Shown here in pieces: positions 24,496 through 32,847 of a stretch of 64,000 bases of DNA; positions within the stretch are counted from its first letter, which is position 1; each line of letters starts with the position of its first letter. The position numbers and the translations under genes were made by a program. The DNA is from Sphingomonas lenta (GTDB lineage Bacteria > Pseudomonadota > Alphaproteobacteria > Sphingomonadales > Sphingomonadaceae), in assembly GCF_002288825.1 (NCBI RefSeq), contig NZ_NSLI01000006.1, forward strand, positions 29,245 to 93,244. Direction: 5' to 3'. The notes beneath the pieces are model-generated. The model was not told the origin of the DNA and searched no databases. It saw only the letters and a program-made list of their open reading frames with translations.

Positions 24496-25811
24496 GAGCC
24501 GCCCTTCTCGCCGGGCTGGCGACGGTCGCCCTCGCCGCTCCCGCCGCGGCCCAGCACGCCGGCCACAACATGCCGGGCATGACCATGCCGGCGAAACCGG
24601 CCGCCAAACCCGCCCCGCGGAAAAGGCCGGCAGCGAAGCCCGCCACCAGGCCGGCGGCACGGAAGGCGCAGCCCCGCGCGGCTGCTACGCCGGCAGCCCG
24701 CAAGGCGACGCGCCCGGCCGCTTCGACGCGGAGAACACCGGCGGCCGACCCGCACGCCGGGCACTCGATGCCTGCCGCGGGTTCGCCTTCAACGCCTGCA
24801 GCCGATCCGGATGCAGGTCACGACATGTCCGGCATGCAGGGCATGTCGGGAGCCCAGACCGGCCAGGCGGCGCCAGCGGATCCACATGCCGGTCACGACA
24901 TGAGTTCGATGCGCGATGGCGCGTCGACCTCCACTGCGCCTGCCGATCCTCATGCCGGGCACAACATGTCCGCCATGCCGCAATCGGAAAACGGGGCACA
25001 GGTTGGGCAGCCAGGTCACGACATGAGCCGAATGACAGATCATTCCGCCCCAATCGGCACCAATCTCCCTGCCGGCAATTCGCCCGCGCCGACCGCATTT
25101 CAGGGCAGTGCCGCAGGGCGGTTCTACGGCGAGGAGCGCATGGCCGAGGCGGTGCGCGACCTGAAACAGGAGCATGGCGGCGGCATCTATCGCCAAGTGA
25201 TCTTCAACCTCGCCGAGGCCCAGATCAGGGACGGCCGCGACGGCTACCGTTGGGACGGCGAGGCGTGGATCGGCGGCGACATCAACAGGCTGGCGATCAA
25301 GACGGAGGGTGCCGGCGACTTCGGCCGTCCGATCGACGACGCCGAGGTGCAGCTGCTCTACAACCGCGCGCTCGATCCTTACGTCAACTTCCAGGCGGGC
25401 GTGCGGTACGACTTCAAGCCGAACCCGTCCCGCGCCTATGCGAGCGTCGGCTTCGAGGCGCTGGCGCCGTACTGGTTCGACGTCGAAGGGACCGTGTTCC
25501 TCTCCGACAAGGGCGACGTGCTCGCGCGCGCCGAGGCCTATTACGACCAGCGGCTCACCAACTGGTGGGTGCTCCAGCCCCGCGCCGAGCTGAACTTCGC
25601 CGCCCAGGACGTGCCGGAGAACGGCATCGGCTCCGGCCTGTCCGACATCGAGCTGGGGCTGCGGCTGCGCTACGAGCTTCGCCGCGAGTTCGCGCCGTAC
25701 ATCGGCGTGTCGTGGGACCGGAAGCTGGGCGACACCGCCCGCTTCGCGCGCGCCGAGGGCGAGAGCACGGGCGGGTTCAGCTTCGTCACCGGTGTGAGGG
25801 TCTGGTTTTGA
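24492..25811 (+). CDS. copB: Outer-membrane copper resistance protein CopB (second copy)
   Basis: The precursor has 439 residues, with a GTG start at 24492 overlapping the copA stop. After the signal peptide there is a Lys/Ala/Pro-rich stretch (about 35-85), then repeated copper-binding units of the form DPHAGHxM and GHDMSxM (about 85-190). The CopB beta-barrel follows (GYRWDGEAWIGGDINRLAIKTEG, GVRYDFKPNPSRAY), ending in VWF. The Lys/Ala/Pro tract resembles periplasm-spanning linkers. It is much longer than the first CopB (258 residues), the difference lying in the N-terminal metal-binding part. Confidence 0.94.
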   Translation: MRAALLAGLATVALAAPAAAQHAGHNMPGMTMPAKPAAKPAPRKRPAAKPATRPAARKAQPRAAATPAARKATRPAASTRRTPAADPHAGHSMPAAGSPSTPAADPDAGHDMSGMQGMSGAQTGQAAPADPHAGHDMSSMRDGASTSTAPADPHAGHNMSAMPQSENGAQVGQPGHDMSRMTDHSAPIGTNLPAGNSPAPTAFQGSAAGRFYGEERMAEAVRDLKQEHGGGIYRQVIFNLAEAQIRDGRDGYRWDGEAWIGGDINRLAIKTEGAGDFGRPIDDAEVQLLYNRALDPYVNFQAGVRYDFKPNPSRAYASVGFEALAPYWFDVEGTVFLSDKGDVLARAEAYYDQRLTNWWVLQPRAELNFAAQDVPENGIGSGLSDIELGLRLRYELRREFAPYIGVSWDRKLGDTARFARAEGESTGGFSFVTGVRVWF

Positions 25812-25932
25812 GGGGCGCGTGCAGCTTGCGAACGCGACAGCGTCTCTCGAGGTACGTGACGTTGGATAGTGGGCTGGCGCTCCCGCCGCGACCGCGGGCA
25901 ATAACGGCACCCCTTGCCTGGAGGTCGTTTGA

Positions 25933-26373
25933 ATGAGTCACGTACGGTTTCTGCTAACCGCGCTGGCCCTTGCCGTACCTGCCTCAGCGGTCGCGGCCGA
26001 TGCGGTTCTCGTCCACCGCGACCCTGGCTGTGGCTGCTGCGGCGAATGGGCCCGGCAGGTCAAGGCGCAGTTCGGCCGCGCAGTGCGCATCGTCGATGAC
26101 GCGAATCGCGCGACGTTGATGAAGAGGCGCGGCGTGCCCGCCGATCTCGCGTCCTGCCACACCGCGATCGTCGACGGCATGACGTTCGAAGGGCATGTGC
26201 CGATCGCGGATATGAAGCGCGCGCTCGCCCAGCGTCCAAAAGGCGTAACCGGACTGGCGGTTGCCGGTATGCCGCTCGGTTCGCCCGGGATGGAGGTGCC
26301 AGGGAGGGCGGCACAACGCTACGACGTCATCGCGTTCGGGCCAAGCGGCCGCAAGATCTTCGCCCGGCACTAA
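25933..26373 (+). CDS. Periplasmic DUF411 protein, CopG-like
   Basis: The precursor has 146 residues: a signal peptide, then VHRDPGCGCCGEWARQVK with Cys33, Cys35 and Cys36 (CxCC), plus the downstream ASCHTAIVDG with a further Cys and His. DUF411 proteins of this pattern include CopG, which binds a small copper cluster and assists periplasmic copper resistance. A location directly behind copAB supports that job. The ATG at 25933 lies 12 bases after a GGAGG motif. It may be transcribed from the copA promoter by read-through. Confidence 0.88.
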   Translation: MSHVRFLLTALALAVPASAVAADAVLVHRDPGCGCCGEWARQVKAQFGRAVRIVDDANRATLMKRRGVPADLASCHTAIVDGMTFEGHVPIADMKRALAQRPKGVTGLAVAGMPLGSPGMEVPGRAAQRYDVIAFGPSGRKIFARH

Positions 26374-26540
26374 ACGACCGCGGTAGAAAAGCGACACGCC
26401 ACCCGACAGCGGGTGCCGCTACGGGCGTAATGCGGGCACCCCTCTTTCCCATGGCGGGGTGGCACGACTAAAGTTCACTCCTGGCGCTCTGCGTCGATGA
26501 TCTGAGAATGTGTGCGGCGCAGCCGTTGTGAGGAAGGTCG

Positions 26541-27251
26541 ATGGCAGGCATTCGCTGGCCCTTGGTTGCGCGGCGTATCCATAAGTGGCTGGCGCTCCTC
26601 GTCGGGCTGCAAGTCGTGCTCTGGACGATCACCGGCTTCTACATGGTCGCGGTCCACATCGACATCATCCACGGCGACCATCTCGTTCGCGCGGCCGCGC
26701 CTGCGACCTACAAGTTGGCCGATTTATCTCCTCCGGCCGCGCTCTTGGCGGAGCATCCGGGCGCACGGGAGATTCGACTACAACGCCTATTGGACCGGCC
26801 TGTTTGGAGGGTGGACACCGCCCAAGAGGCGATCCTGCACGACGCGGCTAGCGGGCAGCGTCTCCCCCCGCTGTCACCAGAGGAGGTGAAGCGGATTGCA
26901 CGCGCGATCTACGCAGGATCGGCGAACATCGTGAGCACGCGTCTGCTTACGACCGCACCGCTGGAGATGCAGACCCGCAAGCCGCCATTCTGGCAGGTCG
27001 AGTTCGCCGGCTGGAACCGTCCCACTCTCTACATCTCAGCAACCACCGGCGAACTTCTCGCACGGCGACACCTGCTCTGGCGAATTTTCGACTTCGCCTG
27101 GATGATGCACATCATGGATTACGAAGAGCGGAGCGACGTCAACAACCCGTTGCTGCGCATCGCGACGTGGAGCGCCGTCGCAATGGCGGTGAGCGGTGCT
27201 TGGCTTCTGCTCTGGTCGTTTCCAAAGGGTCGCCGGAAGAGGGTCGCGTGA
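26541..27251 (+). CDS. PepSY-domain membrane protein (first of tandem pair)
   Basis: The protein has 236 residues. An N-terminal membrane helix carries RRIHKWLALLVGLQVVLWTITGFYM, the start typical of PepSY-associated membrane proteins. A periplasmic PepSY domain (FWQVEFAGWNRPTLYISATTGELLARR) and a second helix (WSAVAMAVSGAWLLLWSF) follow. Such proteins often accompany siderophore or copper genes and may handle electrons or metals at the membrane. The family role is not settled. It is followed by a homologous gene with overlapping stop and start (GTGA), so the two are translated together and probably form a complex. Confidence 0.85.
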   Translation: MAGIRWPLVARRIHKWLALLVGLQVVLWTITGFYMVAVHIDIIHGDHLVRAAAPATYKLADLSPPAALLAEHPGAREIRLQRLLDRPVWRVDTAQEAILHDAASGQRLPPLSPEEVKRIARAIYAGSANIVSTRLLTTAPLEMQTRKPPFWQVEFAGWNRPTLYISATTGELLARRHLLWRIFDFAWMMHIMDYEERSDVNNPLLRIATWSAVAMAVSGAWLLLWSFPKGRRKRVA

Positions 27252-27970
27252 GCCGGCTGCGCGTATCCCCCCTGTTGTTTCGTCGCATCCATAAGTGGGT
27301 GGGGCTGATCCTCGGCTTGCAGTTCGTGCTCTGGACGATCAGCGGCGCGATCATGGCGCTTCTGCCCAGCGACGCGGTCGGCGGGCATGGCGGCTCGGAC
27401 GATCATGCGGCGGCGATCGTCTGGCGAGACGCCCTGATTTCCCCTGCAAGCACGCTCGGGTCGGTTCCGATCGTCGCGCTGTCGCTACGGCAGGTCGCCG
27501 GCGTGCCTGTTTACGAGGTGAGGTCGCGAGACGGGATCATGCTCCTCGATGCACGGAGCGGCCGACTCGTGCGCATAGATGAGGCGCTCGCACGGGCTGT
27601 AGCGGCCGAGGCCAGTACCGCCCCGGTCCGATCGGTCGCGCGGCTGCCCGACAGCAATCTCGAAGCTCGCGAGCATCAAGGGCCGATGTGGCGCGTGAAT
27701 TTTGCAGATGCCGCCAACACGAGCGTCTATATTTCCGCCGACACGGGGCGGCTCCTCGTCACACGAGGCGACGCGTGGCGAGCGTGGGACTTCGTCTGGA
27801 TGCTCCACAACATGGACTATGTCGGACGCACCAGCTTCAATCATCCACTGATCATCTTCGTCGCCTTTGGCGCCCTTTGGCTGTCCGTCACCGGATTCTA
27901 TCTGCTGTTCAAAAGCTTCGGGCGATCCGACCTTCGCTGGATTTCCCGTCGTCGCGCCGGCTCTATGTGA
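27248..27970 (+). CDS. PepSY-domain membrane protein (second of tandem pair)
   Basis: The protein has 240 residues from GTG 27248, which overlaps the previous stop. It repeats the architecture of its neighbour: RRIHKWVGLILGLQFVLWTISGAIMALL, a periplasmic PepSY segment (MWRVNFADAANTSVYISADTGRLLVTRGDAWRAWDFVWMLHNMDY) and a C-terminal helix. The two are clear paralogues by sequence. An His-rich GHGGSDDHA stretch follows the first helix. Duplication followed by subunit specialisation is the simplest explanation. Confidence 0.85.
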   Translation: MSRLRVSPLLFRRIHKWVGLILGLQFVLWTISGAIMALLPSDAVGGHGGSDDHAAAIVWRDALISPASTLGSVPIVALSLRQVAGVPVYEVRSRDGIMLLDARSGRLVRIDEALARAVAAEASTAPVRSVARLPDSNLEAREHQGPMWRVNFADAANTSVYISADTGRLLVTRGDAWRAWDFVWMLHNMDYVGRTSFNHPLIIFVAFGALWLSVTGFYLLFKSFGRSDLRWISRRRAGSM

Positions 27971-28138
27971 ACTGCAGTCGCATCAGCGATTCGTAGCCAC
28001 TACTCACGGCTGCTCAGCAAGTCTTTGGGCTCATTTTTCGCTCAAGTTGCCCGCCTCTAGACGTTCACCATGAGCGATCTCGCGCTGCCACGCCCCTTGG
28101 CGGCAGTTCACTATGGCGCTCGCTGAGCCGCGCGATTG

Positions 28139-28167
28139 GTGAGAATCACTGAAACCCGCCGCGTACT
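28139..28167 (+). promoter_or_regulatory. Candidate ECF promoter of the double-DUF305 gene
   Basis: GTGAGAA at 28139 and CGTACT at 28162, followed by GG, have the shared 23-base spacing. The start codon is 90 bases further on. Confidence 0.55.
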
Positions 28168-28256
28168 GGCTTTGGACGAACCTGATGTGCCGATGAGCGG
28201 ACCCGATGCGCAACGATGTGAGTTTCCTGATTCGCAGCAGAGTAGGAGAGAACCTG

Positions 28257-28916
28257 ATGAAGACCATCTTGCCTGGAACCGTCGCCGCAGCGGCCCTTCT
28301 TGCGACCGCAGCCTGTTCTCAAGGAAATAGCGGAGCCAATGAGTCGACGGGCGGAACGGAAGTCACGGAGCTGAAAAGCGAGAACGCGACGGCATCCCCG
28401 GGTGCGATGACGCCGGCTACGCAGACGCCGTTCACACAGGCCGAAATGGCGATGAACGAACGTATGATGGCCGCGAGCGGTGCAACGCCGGCCGACAGCT
28501 GGGCCCGCAAGATGATCGAGCATCACCGCGGCGCCATCGCGATGTCCGAGATCGTGCTTGAACAGCAGCCTACCCCGCAGGTTAGGGAAATGGCGCAGAA
28601 GACCATCGAGAAGCAGCGCAAGGAGATCGACGAGCTTCAGAAAATGACCGGTGAGGAAGCGCCAGCCAGCGGCCAGAGCGCCGAGCTTTACCGTCCCTCG
28701 ATGATGCAGATGCATGAGCGCATGATGGCGGCCACCGGCGCCAACCCGTCGGAGACATGGACCCGAAAGATGATCGAGCATCATCAGGGCGGCGTTGAGA
28801 TGTCCAATGTGGTGCTTGCTCAGAACCCGCCGGAGCCGGTGCGCGATAAGGCGCAGAAGACCAAATCGGACCAGCAGAAGGAGATCGCCGAGCTCCAGCG
28901 CATGGTGCAGAGCTGA
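28257..28916 (+). CDS. Lipoprotein with two DUF305 domains
   Basis: The precursor has 219 residues. The lipobox LLATAACS indicates a lipid-anchored protein. Two DUF305 domains follow, at about residues 60-135 and 150-218, each with the family core (ARKMIEHHRGAIAMSEIVLEQ and TRKMIEHHQGGVEMSNVVLAQ) and Met-rich helices (MNERMMAASGA, MHERMMAATGA). The near-identical motifs show a recent internal duplication. ATG 28257 follows AGGAGAG. The shared ECF promoter upstream places it in the copper regulon. The likely job is periplasmic copper binding, by composition and context. Confidence 0.87.
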   Translation: MKTILPGTVAAAALLATAACSQGNSGANESTGGTEVTELKSENATASPGAMTPATQTPFTQAEMAMNERMMAASGATPADSWARKMIEHHRGAIAMSEIVLEQQPTPQVREMAQKTIEKQRKEIDELQKMTGEEAPASGQSAELYRPSMMQMHERMMAATGANPSETWTRKMIEHHQGGVEMSNVVLAQNPPEPVRDKAQKTKSDQQKEIAELQRMVQS

Positions 28917-29243
28917 GGCCCATCGGTTGGAGGCACCGCGTCGCCAAAGCCGGCGCGGTGCCCCGCTGATAGTTCTCGAGCGCGCCCGGACGCTCTTCCG
29001 TGCGCCCGACCGAAGCGTCGGTGCGGCATCGCTGCTGTCTATAAAGTCATTTGACCCCGCGTAGAAGGTCGCACGAGGACGCTGGCCAGCTTCGAAGCTG
29101 CACGAAGGCTCGGCTCTCACTCGCTCGGCCGGCAAATTCCTTCCGGCTAGTACCAATACTTTAGCGCCCTCCTCTAACCGAACCTGAGGGATCGCATATA
29201 ATCTCGCGTCTCTTGGTTGTCTTCGACCGAAGCCGTTCGAAGA
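28917..29243. other. Intergenic stretch between DUF305 lipoprotein and chrA
   Basis: About 330 bases between converging genes. I see no gene. A CTGAGGG at 29184 with CGTCTC at 29207 partly resembles the shared promoter but no plus-strand gene follows. Confidence 0.5.
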
Positions 29244-30473
29244 TCATCGTAACAGAACAGCACCCGCGCTTGCCCCGATCGCCAGCACGACGGGCGTGGC
29301 GAGCTTGCTCCTCCAGCGGTATATGATCCCGAGCGCGACCGCGAGGATGAGCGCGCTAACGACCAGGTTCGGCGTGCGCGCGGCCGTGGTCCGGGCGAGG
29401 TCGACCACCGTCACCACGATCAGGCCGACCACGCCCGCAGCGACGCCGGCCAGGAAGAGCTGCAACCGCTTGTGCTCGACCACGGCTTCGAGCCGCTCGT
29501 AGAGGAGCAGCGAGAACGCGAAGGCGGGGAGGAACATGCCGGCGGTCATCGCGAGCGCGCCGGCAAGGCCGCCGCTGATCCAGCCCACGAACGTGGCGAA
29601 GATCACGAGCGGTGCGGGGAGGATGCCCGACAGCCCCAAGCCGTCGAGGAATTGCGCGTCCGTCATCCAGCCCCGGCCCACGGTGTCGTTACGGATGAAC
29701 GGGATGGCGGTGTAAGCACCGCCGAAGGTCAGAAGCCCGCCCTTCAACCCTGCCCAGAACAGCGCGAGCGTTGTCGGCGTTACCTCCCGAGCGCCGCCCG
29801 CGCCATCCGCCGCGCCCGCGCCTCCTGTCCAGGTCAGGGCCGCAACGCCGATCGCGAGCGCCACCACGATCGCGGCGAGCGCATGGCGGCCGGTGGAGGC
29901 GAGCGCGTAGGCCGCGCCCGCCGCCGGCAGCATGATCCAGAAGCTGACGCCGGCGAGGGAGGCGGCGGCCGCCGCGATCGCGGCGGCCCAGAGCCACGGG
30001 TCGAGCAGGATGTGTTCGCCGATGCGGTGGACCGCGCGGACGATGACCGCGATCACGGCCGCCTGAACGCCCAGGAACGCGGCTCCCAGCAGCGTCCCCT
30101 GGATCGGCAAACGGGTGTACGCCCATGCCAGCGCGAGCATGAGCACGAGCCCCGGTAGCATGAAGCCGAGCCCGGCGAGCAGCCCGCCCAACCTGCCCTT
30201 GGCGCGGATGCCGAGATGGACGCACAGCTCATGCGCCTCCGGCCCGGGAAGAACCTGCATGACGGCGAGCAGCTTGTTGAAGCGGTCGCTCCCGATCCAG
30301 CGCTCCTCCTCCACCAGTTCGCGCCGGATCATGGCGATCTGAGCCACCGGCCCGCCGAACGCCATCATGCCGAACCGCAGGAACCGGAGGAACAGCGCAG
30401 GATAGCTCAGGTCGGGCGGGCGGGCGTCATCCAAGGCCGCGTTAGCTGGAGCGGGATGTTCGATGCTCGCCAT
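29244..30473 (-). CDS. chrA: Chromate efflux transporter ChrA
   Basis: The protein has 409 residues in two homologous halves, as in long-chain CHR transporters. Each half has the family signatures: FLRFGMMAFGGPVAQIAMIRRE and KLLAVMQVLPGPEAHELCVHLG in the first, WAGLKGGLLTFGGAYTAIPFIRND and FLDGLGLSGILPAPLVIFATFVG in the second. It expels chromate from the cytoplasm by proton-driven transport. chrB lies directly upstream on the same strand, 12 bases away, forming a chrBA operon regulated by ChrB. Confidence 0.95.
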   Translation of the reverse strand: MASIEHPAPANAALDDARPPDLSYPALFLRFLRFGMMAFGGPVAQIAMIRRELVEEERWIGSDRFNKLLAVMQVLPGPEAHELCVHLGIRAKGRLGGLLAGLGFMLPGLVLMLALAWAYTRLPIQGTLLGAAFLGVQAAVIAVIVRAVHRIGEHILLDPWLWAAAIAAAAASLAGVSFWIMLPAAGAAYALASTGRHALAAIVVALAIGVAALTWTGGAGAADGAGGAREVTPTTLALFWAGLKGGLLTFGGAYTAIPFIRNDTVGRGWMTDAQFLDGLGLSGILPAPLVIFATFVGWISGGLAGALAMTAGMFLPAFAFSLLLYERLEAVVEHKRLQLFLAGVAAGVVGLIVVTVVDLARTTAARTPNLVVSALILAVALGIIYRWRSKLATPVVLAIGASAGAVLLR

Positions 30474-30485
30474 GGTCCGGTTCCC

Positions 30486-31445
30486 CTATGACCCGCGTCG
30501 CTTGGTGAAGTGCGCGTAGAAGCCGTCGAGCGCGCCCGATCCTTGGGCGATCCGCTCCACGTCATCGTCGGTGCCGGCGCAGATGCCGTTCACGAGCGCG
30601 GCGATGCCGGCGGCTTCCGGCCGGCCGAACTTGTCGTCCGCTATGTCGAGGTCGTGGACGATCTCGGCGAGGGCGACGAGCGCCCGGTCAGCGTTGAGCC
30701 CCGTCCGGAACACCAGCGTTTCGAAGGTGCAGCGGTCGTCCTCGTGCGTGAACTCCGCGTCCGCCATGTCGAACCGCAGCTCGTCCGGCTCTGGCACGTA
30801 GCCCTTGCCGTCCACGAACTTGAAGCTGGGGCTGGGGTCGATAAAGCGGCGGATCAGCCAAGCGGATGCGATGCGGTCGACATGGACGTGTCGACGCGTG
30901 ACCCAGGTGCGGCCCTTCAGCTCCGCGCGTGTCAGCTCGGGCGCGCCGGGACCGCTCACGTCGGGGTGCCGGCCCGCGCGACCTTCGGCCTGGGTTATCG
31001 CGGCTTCCGCCGCTTGCCGGCCGTGCGCGCCGAAGAAGTCGATGGCGGCGATCTCGTCCAGGCGCTTGCGCAAGCGTCGGACGTCGGCGGACGATACGTA
31101 TTCCGCCTCGGCGACCGTCCGCGCTTCGCGCGCCAGCTCCTCGTAATCCGCGTCGCGGGCCGCGTCGAACACGGCGCGCAGCTCCGCGTCACCCATGCCC
31201 TCGACCAGCCGCGCCTCCAGGATCAGCGCCTCGCCGCCCCCAGCGGTGATCTCCCCCCGCAACTCCTCGAACAGCGCTCGCGTGTCATCGCGAGCGGGCA
31301 GCGCATGGACCGCGTTCTTGAGCGGGGCGGCCCCCATCGCCTGCAAGCGCCGCCACACCCGCACGCGCAGATAGGCGGGCTTGGCCGGGAGCTGAGGGAT
31401 CAGCAGCAGCCAGTCGCGTGGCCCGGGCGGGAGAGCGTCAGCCAT
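30486..31445 (-). CDS. chrB: Chromate resistance regulator/protein ChrB
   Basis: The protein has 319 residues. The N-terminal domain starts with WLLLIPQLPAKPAYLRVRVWRRLQAMGAAPLKNAVHALP and resembles the ChrB N-terminal domain. The C-terminal domain contains TWVTRRHVHVDRIASAWLIRRFIDP and ADAEFTHEDDRCTFETLV, the ChrB C-terminal signature with conserved His, Asp and Glu. ChrB acts as a chromate-responsive regulator of chrA. Two direct repeats of CACTTGTATC 30 bases apart directly before its start are likely operators. Confidence 0.93.
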   Translation of the reverse strand: MADALPPGPRDWLLLIPQLPAKPAYLRVRVWRRLQAMGAAPLKNAVHALPARDDTRALFEELRGEITAGGGEALILEARLVEGMGDAELRAVFDAARDADYEELAREARTVAEAEYVSSADVRRLRKRLDEIAAIDFFGAHGRQAAEAAITQAEGRAGRHPDVSGPGAPELTRAELKGRTWVTRRHVHVDRIASAWLIRRFIDPSPSFKFVDGKGYVPEPDELRFDMADAEFTHEDDRCTFETLVFRTGLNADRALVALAEIVHDLDIADDKFGRPEAAGIAALVNGICAGTDDDVERIAQGSGALDGFYAHFTKRRGS

Positions 31446-31449
31446 GCGG

Positions 31450-31489
31450 CACTTGTATCATGGCGCAGAAACGAACGTACACTTGTATC
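31450..31489. promoter_or_regulatory. Direct repeats before chrB, likely operator
   Basis: CACTTGTATC occurs at 31450-31459 and 31480-31489, exactly 30 bases apart (about three helical turns), with the first copy four bases from the chrB start codon. This is a candidate ChrB-binding region. Confidence 0.5.
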
Positions 31490-31531
31490 GTTTAAGGGCG
31501 GCGAGCTAAAACTTGGGGCGAGGAGAACGCG

Positions 31532-31888
31532 ATGCGCGCCGTTGGATCAGGTGTTCCCGCCGTGCTGGCGTGTCTCGCGCTCCCGTCCGCCGCGGCGCAG
31601 CCGCGCTACGAAACCGTGGCGCAGTTCTACCGGACGTGCGTCGATGAGACGAGCAGGAAGGTGAACGGCCGGTGCGAGGCGTACCTTTCCGGCGCGGCCG
31701 AGACGCTTTCCGCGTTCGGCAACGGCGGCAGCGAGGCCGGCATCTGCGGCCGGGGCGTGCGCTCGGGCGAGCTGAGCCGTATCTTTCTGGCGTGGGCGGT
31801 CGAGAACCGCCACGCGGCCAACCTGCCCCGGCTCGCCGGCGTGACAATGGCGTTGCGCCAGCGCTTCCCGTGCCGGCCGACGACTTGA
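31532..31888 (+). CDS. Rap1a/Tai-like small periplasmic protein
   Basis: The precursor has 118 residues with a signal peptide ending in PSAAAQ. The mature part has the Cys pattern and fold cues of Rap1a/Tai immunity-type proteins: FYRTCVDE, GRCEAYLSGAAETL, GICGRGV, FLAWAVENRHAANLPRLAGVTMALRQRFPC. In type VI secretion loci such proteins neutralise amidase effectors, but no such effector or secretion genes are near. Here it sits between chrB and a DUF1259 gene, with which it is probably co-transcribed (17-base gap). The role in this context is unknown. Confidence 0.65.
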   Translation: MRAVGSGVPAVLACLALPSAAAQPRYETVAQFYRTCVDETSRKVNGRCEAYLSGAAETLSAFGNGGSEAGICGRGVRSGELSRIFLAWAVENRHAANLPRLAGVTMALRQRFPCRPTT

Positions 31889-31905
31889 GATCAAGGAGAG
31901 AAGCA

Positions 31906-32847
31906 TTGCGTTACCTGTTGCTCCCGTTGGCGGTCGCGCTCGCCGCGCCGGCCGCCGCCCAGTCCAACCCGCAAGCGGCACCGCCCCAGGTGACCGGCGA
32001 CAGGTGGGCGGCCGTGGACAGGAGCCTCGGCCGGACCGGCACAACGCAGGCCGACGGGGTCCGCCGGTACGGGTTCCCGCGCAGCGACCTGAACGTCCAG
32101 CTCGACGGCGTGACGATCAAGCCCGCGCTCGCGCTAGGTTCGTGGGCGGCGTTCCACCCCATGGGCGACCAGGTCATGGTGATGGGCGACCTCGTGCTCA
32201 CGCATGAGGAGGTGAACTCCGTCATGAGCCGGCTGCTCGCGTCCGGCTACACGATCACGGCGCTTCACAACCACCTGCTCCGCTCCGCGCCCGCGACCAT
32301 GTACATGCACATCTCGGGACACGGCGATCCGGTGAAGCTCGCGACCGCGCTTCGCGAGGCGCTGTCCGCGAGCCGGACGCCTCTCGCCGCTCCGTCCAGG
32401 GACTCGCAGCCGCCTTCGGCCGGCGCGGGCTCCTCGCCGCCGATCGCGCTCGACACGGCCGCGCTCGACCAGCTCATGGGAACCAAGGGGAAGCCGAACG
32501 GAGGCGTGTACCAGTTCAGCTTCCCGCGTGCCGAAAAGCCGACCGACGGCGGCAGGCCCGCGCCGGCGTCCATGGGAACCGCGACCGCGATCAACTTCCA
32601 GCCGACCGGCTCCGGTCGGGCGGCGATCACCGGCGACTTCGTGCTGACCGCCGCCGAGGTCGACCCGGTGCTCAGGGAGCTACGCACCAACGCCATCGAG
32701 GTGACCGCGCTTCACAACCACATGCTGCGCGATCAGCCGCGGCTCTTCTTCATGCACTTCTGGGGACACGATGACGCGGCCAAGCTCGCGCGGGGCCTCC
32801 GGGCGGCGCTGGACAAGACCAACGTCACGCGTCCCGGCGCGTCATAG
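31906..32847 (+). CDS. Secreted protein with two DUF1259 domains
   Basis: The precursor has 313 residues from TTG 31906, chosen because AAGGAGAG lies five bases upstream and the signal peptide (MRYLLLPLAVALAAPAAAQ) starts there. Two copies of the DUF1259 domain follow, each with a near-identical core (TALHNHLLRSAPATMYMHISGHGDPVKLATALREAL and TALHNHMLRDQPRLFFMHFWGHDDAAKLARGLRAAL). The conserved His residues suggest a metal or ligand site. The family function is unknown; it often occurs near chromate or other stress genes. The 3' end overlaps the converging DUF3147 gene by six bases. Confidence 0.8.
   Translation: MRYLLLPLAVALAAPAAAQSNPQAAPPQVTGDRWAAVDRSLGRTGTTQADGVRRYGFPRSDLNVQLDGVTIKPALALGSWAAFHPMGDQVMVMGDLVLTHEEVNSVMSRLLASGYTITALHNHLLRSAPATMYMHISGHGDPVKLATALREALSASRTPLAAPSRDSQPPSAGAGSSPPIALDTAALDQLMGTKGKPNGGVYQFSFPRAEKPTDGGRPAPASMGTATAINFQPTGSGRAAITGDFVLTAAEVDPVLRELRTNAIEVTALHNHMLRDQPRLFFMHFWGHDDAAKLARGLRAALDKTNVTRPGAS

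Noticed and set aside
29184..29212. CTGAGGG with CGTCTC at the 23-base spacing
   Set aside because: The -10 part deviates (CGTC) and no plus-strand gene follows, so it is treated as chance.
31672..31905. In-frame upstream extension of the DUF1259 gene
   Set aside because: It overlaps the Rap1a-like gene and has no ribosome site; the TTG at 31906 has a good one and begins the signal peptide.
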